Positions 8,446-17,518 of a stretch of 64,000 nucleotides of DNA are shown here, one piece after another. Within the stretch, counting starts at the first letter, position 1, and the number at the start of each line of letters is the position of its first letter. Source of the DNA: an uncultured Neomegalonema sp. (GTDB taxonomy: Bacteria; Pseudomonadota; Alphaproteobacteria; Rhodobacterales; Rhodobacteraceae); contig CALKBI010000001.1 in the NCBI GenBank assembly GCA_937990185.1, forward strand, positions 1 to 64,000, written 5' to 3'. The notes under the pieces are model-generated. The model had not been told where the DNA came from and ran no database searches. It worked only from the letters and a program-made list of their open reading frames with translations. A program made the translations under genes and the position numbers.

Positions 8446-9147
8446 ATTTTCTATTCCATAAGGTGCGTTGAGGATAACCAAACCGGAGCCTTCCATCCCG
8501 CGTCCTTTATGTTGTGGAAAACGTACTTCGTCGACCACGCCACCAAGAGCCTCAATCATAGCTTTGTGTCTGCCATCCGGCAAAAGCGGATACCAGACCA
8601 TCAGGACGACTTCAGGCCATTTCGCGATCAAGGCTTTCGCAAAATCAACGACGTCCATGTATTCGGATTTCACTTCATAGCTGGGATCGACCAAAACCAA
8701 ACCACGGCGCGGTTGTGGCGGAGACAATGCTAAGACACCTTCAAAACCATCGCGGCGATGCACTTCGGCGTCAATGGCTTCGGCTAATGCAGCATATTCA
8801 GCAGGGTGTAATTCCATAAGGATACAGCGGTCTTGTTCGCGCAACAAAGCCTGTGCCACGAGGGGTGAGCCGGGATAACTGTCCGGGCCGAAATGATCCC
8901 GCACGAGATCTAACGCGTTCCAGAACGGATGATCGTCGCGCTCTGCTTTGCCGATACCGGCGCGCCATTCTCCGGTTTTTTGTGCCTTCTCATCTGTGAG
9001 ATCATAAATGCCGCGCCCGGCATGGGTTTCCATATACGTGATGGGCCTGTCTTTTTGAGTCAATAACGAGAGGACACTGGCCAGCGCGCGATGCTTATGA
9101 ATGTCCGCCGGACCTCCCGCGTGATAACCATGTTGGTAAGACAGCAT
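8434..9147 (-). CDS. rlmJ: 23S rRNA (adenine-N6)-methyltransferase RlmJ
   Basis: 237 residues, somewhat shorter than the roughly 280 of E. coli RlmJ. The N-terminus MLSYQHGYHAGGPADIHKH is the RlmJ signature (family form Y-x-H-x-F-H-A-G-N-x-A-D-V-x-KH). The SAM site is THAGRGIYDL and the catalytic N6-adenine motif is DPSYE, followed by VWYPLL. Expected target is A2030 of 23S rRNA. Its 3' end overlaps the end of the convergent tetR gene by 12 bases, and it is divergent from the DNA ligase. Confidence 0.9.
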   Translation of the reverse strand: MLSYQHGYHAGGPADIHKHRALASVLSLLTQKDRPITYMETHAGRGIYDLTDEKAQKTGEWRAGIGKAERDDHPFWNALDLVRDHFGPDSYPGSPLVAQALLREQDRCILMELHPAEYAALAEAIDAEVHRRDGFEGVLALSPPQPRRGLVLVDPSYEVKSEYMDVVDFAKALIAKWPEVVLMVWYPLLPDGRHKAMIEALGGVVDEVRFPQHKGRGMEGSGLVILNAPYGIENLFQ

Positions 9148-9191
9148 ATGCGCTCCATATTCTCGTTCATGTTTAACGTAAAAACTGCCTT

Positions 9192-10877
9192 ATGAAAGCC
9201 TTTGCCGATCTTTTGGAGGCCCTTGTTCTAACGCCGTCGCGCAATGCGAAGCTGGCGCTGTTGACCGGGTACTTCAAAAGGACGCCAGACCCGGATCGCG
9301 GGTGGGCTTTGGCATGTCTTGCGGGATCGCTTGAGCTGCGCAATGCGACCGCTTCGGGGCTGCGCACGTTGGTTGAAGAGTGTGTCGATCCAACGCTGTT
9401 TCGCTTGTCTTATGATTATGTCGGAGATCTGGCTGAGACAGTCGCGCTGATTTGGCCGGAGGGTAAAAGCCAACATTTGCGATTGGCGGATGTGGTTGAA
9501 ACGCTGCAAGGGTCGACGCGGGAAGGGGCGCGCACCCATATCAAAGGATGGCTCGATTGTTTGGGGGCGTCAGAACGGTTGGCGCTGATCAAGCTGGCAA
9601 CGGGCGGATTGAGAGTCGGGGTATCGGAACGGCTTGCAAAAACAGCGCTCGCCGCAATGCACGAAGACCCGGAAAATACGTTATCAGATATTGAAGAGAT
9701 GTGGCACGGGCTGGAGCCGCCTTTTGTCTCGTTGTTTGCTTGGCTGGATGGCAATGCCCCGATGCCGCAAGTCGATCTGCGCCTCGCCTTTCGTCCCGTG
9801 ATGCTCGCGCATCCTTTAGATAGCGGACTTTATTCTGCCGATGAGCGCAAGGTCGGATTGCATGAAGAGGATGGCTCTGCCGATTGGTCATTGCAACGGC
9901 TGGACGCGAAACTTGATCCTGCCGAGCATAGTGCAGAATGGAAATGGGATGGCATTCGTGTGCAAGCCATTTCACTTGATGGAGAACGGCGGCTCTATAC
10001 GCGCATGGGTGAAGACATTGGCCGTTCGTTTCCTGATGTGCTCGCGGCTATGAATTTCGAAGGCGTTGTCGATGGTGAATTGCTGGTCGCGCGGACTCAT
10101 GAAACCGGATTGACGATTGCGCCTTTTGCCGATTTGCAAAAACGGTTAGGGCGTAAATCTCCGGGGGCCAAAACCTTGCGCGAAAATCCTGCGCATATCC
10201 GACTCTATGATTTGCTGCATGACGGAGATGAAGATATTCGCCCGCTTAGTTTTTCTGATAGGCGGGCACGGTTGGATGCTTGGTTCGCGGCGCAGCCTAT
10301 TCTTGGCGGCGTCGATCTTTCCCCGATTGTCCCGTTCTCGACATGGGCAGAATTGGCGGCGATCCGGGCGACATCGCGGGATACCGGCCAGGAAGGGTTG
10401 ATGCTTAAACGCCTCGATTCTGCCTATGTCGGTGGACGCCCGACGGGACCGTGGTGGAAGTGGAAACGCGATCCGCTTTCCGCCGATTGTGTGGTCATGT
10501 ATGCTCAGCGCGGACACGGGCGGCGCTCGTCTTACTATTCGGATTTTACTTTCGGGTGTTGGCGCGAGGGGCCGGAGGGCACAGAGCTTACGCCGGTTGG
10601 CAAAGCCTATTCCGGGTTTACCGATGCGGAGCTTGCGCGCCTCGATAAATGGGTGCGTGATAACACCACTGAACGCTTTGGACCTGTGCGCGCCGTAAAA
10701 CGCGGATTGGTTTTTGAGGTCAGCTTTGATGCCGTGCAACGCTCGACCCGCCACAAAAGCGGTATCGCGATGCGCTTTCCGAGGATCAAACGCATCCGTT
10801 GGGACAAGCCCGTGCATGAAGCGGATAGAGTGGAAGCGCTGGAAGAGATGATTGAAGGTGGTGCAGGCTCTCGATGA
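9192..10877 (+). CDS. ATP-dependent DNA ligase, LigB type
   Basis: 561 residues. A helical N-terminal DNA-binding domain (about 1-215) precedes the adenylation domain with the AMP-accepting lysine in EWKWDGIR (about residue 250), then FEGVVDGELL, RLYDLLHDG, EGLMLKR (about 405-412) and PWWKWKRDP, and an OB-fold domain after about 440. It would seal nicks using ATP; essential replication uses NAD-dependent LigA, not in this window. Bacterial ligases of this type often sit with an Lhr-like helicase, a PdeM phosphoesterase and a ligase-associated exonuclease. None is adjacent. No clear ribosome site precedes the ATG. Confidence 0.9.
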   Translation: MKAFADLLEALVLTPSRNAKLALLTGYFKRTPDPDRGWALACLAGSLELRNATASGLRTLVEECVDPTLFRLSYDYVGDLAETVALIWPEGKSQHLRLADVVETLQGSTREGARTHIKGWLDCLGASERLALIKLATGGLRVGVSERLAKTALAAMHEDPENTLSDIEEMWHGLEPPFVSLFAWLDGNAPMPQVDLRLAFRPVMLAHPLDSGLYSADERKVGLHEEDGSADWSLQRLDAKLDPAEHSAEWKWDGIRVQAISLDGERRLYTRMGEDIGRSFPDVLAAMNFEGVVDGELLVARTHETGLTIAPFADLQKRLGRKSPGAKTLRENPAHIRLYDLLHDGDEDIRPLSFSDRRARLDAWFAAQPILGGVDLSPIVPFSTWAELAAIRATSRDTGQEGLMLKRLDSAYVGGRPTGPWWKWKRDPLSADCVVMYAQRGHGRRSSYYSDFTFGCWREGPEGTELTPVGKAYSGFTDAELARLDKWVRDNTTERFGPVRAVKRGLVFEVSFDAVQRSTRHKSGIAMRFPRIKRIRWDKPVHEADRVEALEEMIEGGAGSR

Positions 10878-10935
10878 TCGGCTATGCCGATGCACCTTTC
10901 GCTGAGAGTCTTACGCTTGTGGGATTCGCCGTTAC

Positions 10936-10955
10936 TTGTTGAGTGATACTCAACA
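10936..10955. other. small inverted repeat at the end of the SDR gene
   Basis: TGTTGAGT-GAT-ACTCAACA (10937-10955) is a perfect 8-bp hairpin overlapping the stop of the SDR gene, between it and the convergent ligase gene. No T-run follows on either strand, so a terminator role is possible but weakly supported. Confidence 0.3.
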
Positions 10956-11702
10956 CGTATAGTTCATCCCGAGCCGTCCGCCATCGACATAGATCGTCTC
11001 GCCCGTGATGTAGCTCGCCTTGTCACTGGCCAAAAATGCCACGACATCGCCGATCTCTTTTGCTGATCCAATACGTTGCAGCGGCGTGCGCGACATCACC
11101 ATTTTCATTGCGTCGGGATTGGCGTTCACCCCGGCCAGCATCGCGGTATCAATCGAGCCGGGACCGACCGCATTCACGCGGATGCCATGGGGCGCAAGCG
11201 CTAGAGAACTGGCCTTGGTCAACTGATTCACACCGCCTTTTGATGCGCAATAGGCGGGGATCGACGGGATGGCGACTTGGGCATTGATGGAGGACATATT
11301 AACAATCGCGCCCTTGATGCCTTTTGCGACCATCGTTTTAGCGGCGCGTTGCAAAGCGACAAACGTGCCGGTCAGATTAATGTCGATCACACGTTGAAAA
11401 TCTTCCAGCGAGGTTTCCAGAAAATCCCCCGGAATCGCGACACCGGCATTGTTCACCAAGACAGAGACGGGACCGATATCGGTTTCGATCTTATCAAACA
11501 TTGCATTCACTGCCGCCGCGTCGCCCATATCGCAGGCAAGGCCGACCGTGCCATTCCCCATCTTCGCCGCCGCTGCCTCGACCCCTTCGGCATTGATATC
11601 AGCGAGTACAATCCGGTGGCCAAGTTCGGCAATCGCTTCGGCACAAGCATAGCCAATGCCCTGCGCGCCGCCGGTGATCAGGGCGATGGGGTGGTCAGTC
11701 AT
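10950..11702 (-). CDS. SDR-family NAD(P)-dependent oxidoreductase
   Basis: 250 residues from the ATG at 11702, which follows GGAGACCC. Classical short-chain dehydrogenase: nucleotide-binding TGGAQGIGYA near the N-terminus, VNNAGVA, catalytic Ser in VNMSSINA, and Y-x-x-x-K in YCASKGG. PGSID follows the catalytic site and the C-terminus DGG...NYTC closes the fold. Family relatives act on sugars, ketones and acyl carriers; no specific substrate can be assigned. The longer frame would start inside the upstream repeat region. Confidence 0.88.
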   Translation of the reverse strand: MTDHPIALITGGAQGIGYACAEAIAELGHRIVLADINAEGVEAAAAKMGNGTVGLACDMGDAAAVNAMFDKIETDIGPVSVLVNNAGVAIPGDFLETSLEDFQRVIDINLTGTFVALQRAAKTMVAKGIKGAIVNMSSINAQVAIPSIPAYCASKGGVNQLTKASSLALAPHGIRVNAVGPGSIDTAMLAGVNANPDAMKMVMSRTPLQRIGSAKEIGDVVAFLASDKASYITGETIYVDGGRLGMNYTC

Positions 11703-11775
11703 AACGGGTCTCCGGGTGAGTGGACTTTTGCGGGACTGTGGCATCGTGCGCGAAAGGGAGCAAGGGCGTTAGTTG

Positions 11776-11858
11776 CTGTCATTCCCGCGTCAGCGGGAAT
11801 CTCTTTGCCAAGTGGTTCGGGGATGGAAGGGAGATCCCCGCTTTCGCGGGGATGACAG
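11776..11858. repeat. palindromic element with GTCAT/ATGAC ends
   Basis: An 83-bp imperfect palindrome. Its ends CTGTCATTCCCGCG and CGCGGGGATGACAG differ from perfect complementarity at one base. Each end forms its own hairpin (ATTCCCGC/GCGGGAAT and ATCCCCGC/GCGGGGAT) around a unique middle. No gene overlaps it. The layout matches small non-coding palindromic or MITE-like repeats scattered in bacterial genomes. Confidence 0.75.
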
Positions 11859-11931
11859 AATATTGTGGAGGCAGTTTAGCGCGTTTTCTGTCCCCAAGAT
11901 GATTAGAGAGGGAGACACCACACCGGCCTTT

Positions 11932-12061
11932 AGAGCCGGGGTCCCGAAATTAATTTGTACACTTAATGGCGCGAGGCCCCGTGTCTTCGCACGGGGCGGG
12001 TGTTGCGTAAGTGGGAATCTCGTTTATGAGGCAGCAGATGCCCGTTTTCACGGGCATGACA
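11932..12061. repeat. stacked hairpins and a decayed second palindromic element
   Basis: Between the SDR gene and the TPR gene there is no coding frame of note. The stretch holds CCGGC/GCCGG (near 11932), CCCCGTG-TCTTCG-CACGGGG (11977-11996) and, at about 12009-12061, a degraded copy of the element at 11776: GTGGGAATCTC on the left and GCCCGTTTTCACGGGCATGACAG on the right. Confidence 0.55.
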
Positions 12062-12072
12062 GTAAAAAGGGA

Positions 12073-13449
12073 TTACGGTTTATCCCGTGTTGCTTTGAAC
12101 GTCTCATAATTCGCGATGACTTTTTTTGTATTGGGGTGATCCTCCCCAAGCGATGCACGGAAAATTTTGATGGCCCGCTGATAGAGCGGTTCGGCCTCAT
12201 CGTACCGGCCTGTCGCCTCTAGCAATCCGGCGAGATTGTTGAGCCGTATCGCAACGGAAGGATGCTCCGCGCCCAACGTCTTTTCACCAATTTCCAACGC
12301 ACGGCGATAAAGCGGTTCGGCGTCGTCGTGCCGGCCTGTCGCTTTCAGCAATAAGGCGAGGTTGTTACTGGCAGTAGCAACATGAGGATGATTAGCTCCA
12401 TGAGCGGCCTGCATAATAGTTAATTCTTTATATCGAAGTGGTGTCGCTTCCTCCAAGCGATCTGTTGCGAACAGCAAACCTGCAAGATTTCCAACACTAA
12501 TACCAACATCGGGATGGTCCGCGCCCAACGTCTTTTCACCAATTTCCAAAGCGCGACGGTAAAGCGGTTCGGCCTCGTCATGCCTGCCTGTCGCCTCCAG
12601 TAATCCGGCGAGGTTGTTGAGCCGTATCGCTACTGAAGGATGCTCCGCGCCCAGCGTCTTTTCACCAATCTCCAACGCGCGGCGATAGAGCGATTCAGCC
12701 TCGTCATAGCGGCCCGTCGCCTCCAGCAATAAGGCAAGGTTGTTGAGCCGTATTGCAACAGAAGGATGCTCGGCGCCCAGCGTCTTTTCGCCGATCTCCA
12801 ACGCACGGCGATAGAGCGGTTCAGCTTCGCCATACCGGCCTTGCGCCCTGTAACTTTCCGCAAGATTGTTCAGCGCCGTCGCCGTCTTCGCATCCTCGGC
12901 ACCGAACTCGGCCTCGGCAACATCAACAAGCTGTTCTTTAGTCCGCGCTCCACGCCGGTAATCGCCGCACTTATCCGCAAACATTCCCGCCATGATCAGA
13001 TTATCATAAGTCGGGGACAGCCGCGCGGCCTCGGCATAGTGCTGATCCGCATCTTGCCAGCGGATGTCATCCTCGGCGATCCTGCCACGTTCATAGGCCA
13101 GTTTTGCCGCCTCTGCCGCAATATCACCGGCTTGTGCGGCAAGTTTTTCCTGTGCCTCGCCGAACAGTGCATCGGCCAATCGCGTATCGCCGCGATCCAA
13201 AGCGCGTTTCGCGGCCTCGACCTTTTCGGCCTCCATATTATTATGCAGGCGCGACAGGCGGTCATGGGCGGCATCCAGCTCGGCCTGTTTACGGGCAAAA
13301 TCAACCTCGAGGTCAGAGGCGCGCTTTTTCGCCTCGGCAAGCTGTTGCTCCAGCACCGCCCGATCAGCCTCGGTCGCGGCGCGGAGTTTTTCTTCTGCTT
13401 CGGCCACGCGCTGAGAGACATTTTCTTCGTGCTGTTCAAAGGTCAGCAC
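12073..13449 (-). CDS. tetratricopeptide-repeat protein with coiled-coil N-terminus
   Basis: 458 residues starting at GTG 13449. Residues 1-100 are Glu/Ala/Lys-rich coiled coil (QRVAEAEEKLRAATEADRAV). The rest is about seven kinesin-light-chain-like TPRs of 42 residues (consensus GRYDEAEPLYRRALEIGEKTLG then AEHPSVAIRLNNLA). Several repeats are nearly identical at DNA level with a 126-bp period, a substrate for unequal recombination. The start overlaps the end of the HTH gene by seven bases. In related bacteria an HTH head and TPR body can be one protein, so this may be a split fusion. Likely a protein-protein interaction platform; partner unknown. Confidence 0.8.
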   Translation of the reverse strand: MLTFEQHEENVSQRVAEAEEKLRAATEADRAVLEQQLAEAKKRASDLEVDFARKQAELDAAHDRLSRLHNNMEAEKVEAAKRALDRGDTRLADALFGEAQEKLAAQAGDIAAEAAKLAYERGRIAEDDIRWQDADQHYAEAARLSPTYDNLIMAGMFADKCGDYRRGARTKEQLVDVAEAEFGAEDAKTATALNNLAESYRAQGRYGEAEPLYRRALEIGEKTLGAEHPSVAIRLNNLALLLEATGRYDEAESLYRRALEIGEKTLGAEHPSVAIRLNNLAGLLEATGRHDEAEPLYRRALEIGEKTLGADHPDVGISVGNLAGLLFATDRLEEATPLRYKELTIMQAAHGANHPHVATASNNLALLLKATGRHDDAEPLYRRALEIGEKTLGAEHPSVAIRLNNLAGLLEATGRYDEAEPLYQRAIKIFRASLGEDHPNTKKVIANYETFKATRDKP

Positions 13450-13691
13450 TCCGGTCGCAGTCGCCCCTTTGTGCGGCAGGCGGAAACATCTTCGGGCGAC
13501 AGGTTCAGCGCCACGGTCAAAGCATCGACAATTTCCTGCGCCGGATTCGCGACCTTGCCGCGCTCCAATTCAGAGATGCGGGCCTTGCGGCTTTCATCAT
13601 CAAAGGCTCTGATTGCCAGCTCGCGTTGGCTCAACCCCTCTTCTCCGCGACACCGTGCGATCAACTCGCCAAAATGAATTCCAAAGCTCAT
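13443..13691 (-). CDS. XRE/Cro-type helix-turn-helix protein
   Basis: 82 residues. The HTH reads GLSQRELAIRAFDDESRKARISELERGKVANP (about 19-50), a typical XRE fold with SQ at the start of helix 2 and ISELERG in the recognition region, followed by DALTVALNLS. It has no effector domain of its own. The stop TGA lies just inside the GTG start of the TPR gene (seven-base overlap), so they are coupled or are two halves of a frameshifted gene. Confidence 0.8.
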   Translation of the reverse strand: MSFGIHFGELIARCRGEEGLSQRELAIRAFDDESRKARISELERGKVANPAQEIVDALTVALNLSPEDVSACRTKGRLRPEC

Positions 13692-13816
13692 TCAAACCCT
13701 TTTTAGTCAACCGCTTAGCCAGAGGTTCGCGAACTTTCGCGATTGTCCGGTAACCGGCAAATCCGCAAGTCGGGGCGAGATAACCGTCATCGCAACCAAA
13801 TGACGAAAGTTTAATC

Positions 13817-14101
13817 ATGCACGCAATACTTTATATCGGGATCGCTGTTATTTATGTGGGAACAATGGGACCACTAGACAAGTCGGTTGCCACCATGCTG
13901 CTCGCTGCGCTTTATGCGCTGATGGGGTTTGTTCATTGCCCGACGCGCCTCAAAAATAAAAAGATTGCCCGTTGGGTCGCCTTGCTCGGCTTGATCATAG
14001 TGTTTCAAAATGCCGAGGTTGGTGCTTTGGCGGCGGGCGAAAACCGTCCCTCGATTATTCACACACCGGCGGTGGCGACAAAACCGCCCCGCGCCGATTG
14101 A
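13817..14101 (+). CDS. hypothetical small membrane protein
   Basis: 94 residues with an N-terminal span (about 3-17), a second (26-42, ATMLLAALYALMGFVHC) and a third (52-66, WVALLGLIIVFQNAEVG), then a polar tail. No family recognised and no strong ribosome site before the ATG. It is divergent from the XRE gene and ends in a good terminator hairpin, which supports it being transcribed. Confidence 0.45.
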   Translation: MHAILYIGIAVIYVGTMGPLDKSVATMLLAALYALMGFVHCPTRLKNKKIARWVALLGLIIVFQNAEVGALAAGENRPSIIHTPAVATKPPRAD

Positions 14102-14111
14102 GGGGCGGTTT
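14081..14111. terminator. bidirectional terminator hairpin
   Basis: AAACCGCCCC (14081-14090) pairs perfectly with GGGGCGGTTT (14102-14111). It overlaps the end of the small membrane-protein gene and faces the end of the NmrA-like gene, so it can serve both converging genes. Confidence 0.75.
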
Positions 14112-14120
14112 ATGCGTGGG

Positions 14121-15095
14121 TCAGGCTTTCGCTGCGTCTTTCATTGCGTCTTCGCCTTTTTTCCAAAGATTGCCCTGCCATAATTCTTCGAGGCCGGTTT
14201 CGCCGCTTGCGCCTTTGGTGGTCAGATAGTCGTAATAGGATGTCGGTTTATGGCCGGTCAGATTGTAGAAATCCGGGCTACAGCGCGTGTAAAATCCGTT
14301 CGTCAGATACTCGAAGAACTCGGCGCGGGTTGCTCCGAAATCGTTTTCAAAATCGACCATGGTTTGCGCACGGTATTCGAGGGTTTTGCCCATCGCGCGG
14401 CCCAGATCCACCGCAATTTCTGCCATAGACTGAGGTGCGGGGCCGGTGATGTCGTAGAACTTATTGCCATGGCGCGCCGGTCCTTCGCTGAGGACAACCG
14501 CCGCTGCCTCTGCAATATCGCGGGTTGCTACGAAAGAATTCCGCATATCGCCGAGAGGATTGGAGAACCAGCCTTCTTTGTCGATTGTCTCGCAGTCGGT
14601 CTTGAGCAGATGGTTCATGAAAAAGTTATTCCGCAAGGCAGTGACGTTCAGCCCCTCGTCAATCAGGGCTTTCTCGCCCCACCAGTAATGTTGCAGCATC
14701 AAAGGAATGCCGGCCCCTGCGCGCGAGGCGTGTTGCTCAGGGTCATACGAGGCCGTGTTGGTGTCCGCGCCCATACAACTGACCCGCACAACATGCTCGA
14801 TTTGTGCCTTGCGCTTGCCAAGCTCTTTGCAAAACGCGAGATGCCCTTCGAGCATCGGGTCGAGTGAGGCAGAGTAAACCACGCTCACGCCTTCCAGTGC
14901 CGGTCCCCATGTCGCGGTGTCCGAGAGATCGAACTTGACCACTTCATCCGCGCCAAGCGCGAGCAGGCTGTCCGCTTTGGTCTCGCTGAAATAGCAAGCG
15001 CGCACAGTGAAGGCATCATTCGCCGCAAGGCGGGCCACCAGCTCTTTACCGATGCGGCCCGTTGCGGAAGTGATCAGGACAGTTTTCTTTGACAT
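14121..15095 (-). CDS. NmrA-like NAD(P)-binding protein (atypical SDR)
   Basis: 324 residues with an N-terminal Rossmann motif (MSKKTVLITSATGRIGKELV; T-G-x-x-G-x-x-G type) and an extended-SDR body: VVYSASLDPM, RVSCMGAD, LRNNFFMNHLL, then VATRDIAEAAAVVLSE. There is no classical Y-x-x-x-K, which fits NmrA/HSCARG-type or azoreductase-like atypical SDRs acting as redox sensors or quinone reductases. The C-terminus carries a long unrecognised tail (GLEELWQGNLWKKGEDA). It has its own promoter region toward ccrM's terminator. Confidence 0.75.
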   Translation of the reverse strand: MSKKTVLITSATGRIGKELVARLAANDAFTVRACYFSETKADSLLALGADEVVKFDLSDTATWGPALEGVSVVYSASLDPMLEGHLAFCKELGKRKAQIEHVVRVSCMGADTNTASYDPEQHASRAGAGIPLMLQHYWWGEKALIDEGLNVTALRNNFFMNHLLKTDCETIDKEGWFSNPLGDMRNSFVATRDIAEAAAVVLSEGPARHGNKFYDITGPAPQSMAEIAVDLGRAMGKTLEYRAQTMVDFENDFGATRAEFFEYLTNGFYTRCSPDFYNLTGHKPTSYYDYLTTKGASGETGLEELWQGNLWKKGEDAMKDAAKA

Positions 15096-15183
15096 GGGAG
15101 GAATGACTTTCGCTGGATTTCATTTTGCCCTGTGTGTGGCCGGAAATCCGTTCGCGATCAATCCTGATAATCTTCGACGTCTA

Positions 15184-15215
15184 AAATGAGTGTCCCCAAC
15201 AATGTCGGGGACACT
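15184..15215 (-). terminator. rho-independent terminator of ccrM
   Basis: A 9-bp perfect stem (15189-15197 AGTGTCCCC with 15207-15215 GGGGACACT) lies 6 bases after the ccrM stop, read on the minus strand and followed by ATTTTAG. Confidence 0.7.
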
Positions 15216-15220
15216 TGAAA

Positions 15221-16429
<1,209 letters not shown>

Positions 16430-16438
<9 letters not shown>

Positions 16439-17056
16439 TACACGTTGTTCTTTAAGTAAAATATCGGCTATCGGTTTAAATGATCGGCGATGATGGGGGG
16501 TCACGCCGTGGCTTTTCAGGCCCGCGCGATGGGCCGCTGTGCCGTAACCGGCATTCGTCTCCCAGCCGTAATGAGGAAAGTCCTTTGCGAGGCGCGACAT
16601 GATCTGATCACGATGAACTTTTGCAACAATAGAAGCGGCAGCAATCGACAACGATATCGCATCGCCCTTAATGATCGCCGTGCACGGACAGCTTAGGCCC
16701 TTAGGCGAGCGTCTGCCGTCGACGAGGGCATAGGCAGGGCGTTCCTGTAGGCTTTGAATAGCCCGGGCCATCGCCAGGTCGTTCGCGGCGGTAAGGCCGA
16801 TTTCGTCTAGTTCAGACACCTCGACAAGGCCGAGTCCGATGAAAGCTTGTTCGTGAAGCAAAGCAGCAATGCGTTCACGCTTAGGTTTAGAAAGAGCTTT
16901 GGAATCTGCAATTCCTTCGATGTTATGATCTTCTGGCAAGATCACAGCTCCGGCCACAATCGGTCCCGCCCATGGGCCACGGCCCACTTCATCCACACCG
17001 CATACTGGCTTGAAGCCACAAGCAATTTCTTGAGAAAGGTCTGGAAGAGTAACCAT
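16430..17056 (-). CDS. rnhB: ribonuclease HII
   Basis: 208 residues. It removes RNA from RNA/DNA hybrids and single ribonucleotides from DNA. Acidic catalytic residues are seen in VDEVGRGPWAGP (about 20-31; Asp and Glu), ALVDGRRSPKG (Asp about 113) and the later SIVAKVHRDQIM segment. Start MVTLPDLSQE is supported by AAAGTCG-type weak ribosome bases only. It is upstream of ccrM on the same strand, an order common in Rhizobiales and Rhodobacterales. Confidence 0.95.
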
Positions 17057-17144
17057 CGAAACGACTTTTCCTATGCAGTAAAATTGATTAACATTAAAGA
17101 GAACGCAGACAGCGCGATGGCAAAATCCAAAAGGACACTAACAA

Positions 17145-17489
17145 ATGCATAAAAAACTTGCCCGGATAGGGCCAATTTCCTTCGGAATTTTTTTCGCGCT
17201 CCTGATTTTGCTCACGGTGATTATCATAGGCGTGCTGGGGTTCTTTGTTTTACCGATGCTTCCAACTGGCGAAGGTTCGCCTGTAGTCGATATTTTCCAG
17301 CCGATGGTTCAGCCGTTTGTCGAAATGTCCCAAACGCAAGAAGGCTTGATTCAATTGGCTATCTCGCTCGGTTTCTTGCTTCTGTTCTATTTTATCGTCG
17401 GTCTGATCCTTGCGATCTTATACAATATTGTTGCGGCGATTACCGGCGGCATCAAGGTGCGCGTCGATGATCTCTATGACGATATTTAA
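17145..17489 (+). CDS. hypothetical membrane protein with two spans
   Basis: 114 residues: span one about 10-36 (PISFGIFFALLILLTVIIIG), a periplasmic stretch (LPTGEGSPVVDIFQPMVQPF), span two about 70-95 (ISLGFLLLFYFIVGLILAILY) and a cytoplasmic acidic tail DDLYDDI. The AAAGGACAC before the ATG is a fair ribosome site. The segment Y-N-I-V-A-A-I-T-G-G-I-K-V looks like small alphaproteobacterial proteins without known function. It is divergent from rnhB. Confidence 0.55.
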   Translation: MHKKLARIGPISFGIFFALLILLTVIIIGVLGFFVLPMLPTGEGSPVVDIFQPMVQPFVEMSQTQEGLIQLAISLGFLLLFYFIVGLILAILYNIVAAITGGIKVRVDDLYDDI

Positions 17490-17518
17490 TGCGCTTTTCT
17501 TATTCGATCAGAGCGCCG

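Noticed and set aside
10146-10895. Long minus-strand frame of 249 codons
   Set aside because: It lies wholly antisense to the DNA ligase and reads as Arg/His-rich nonsense with no domain.
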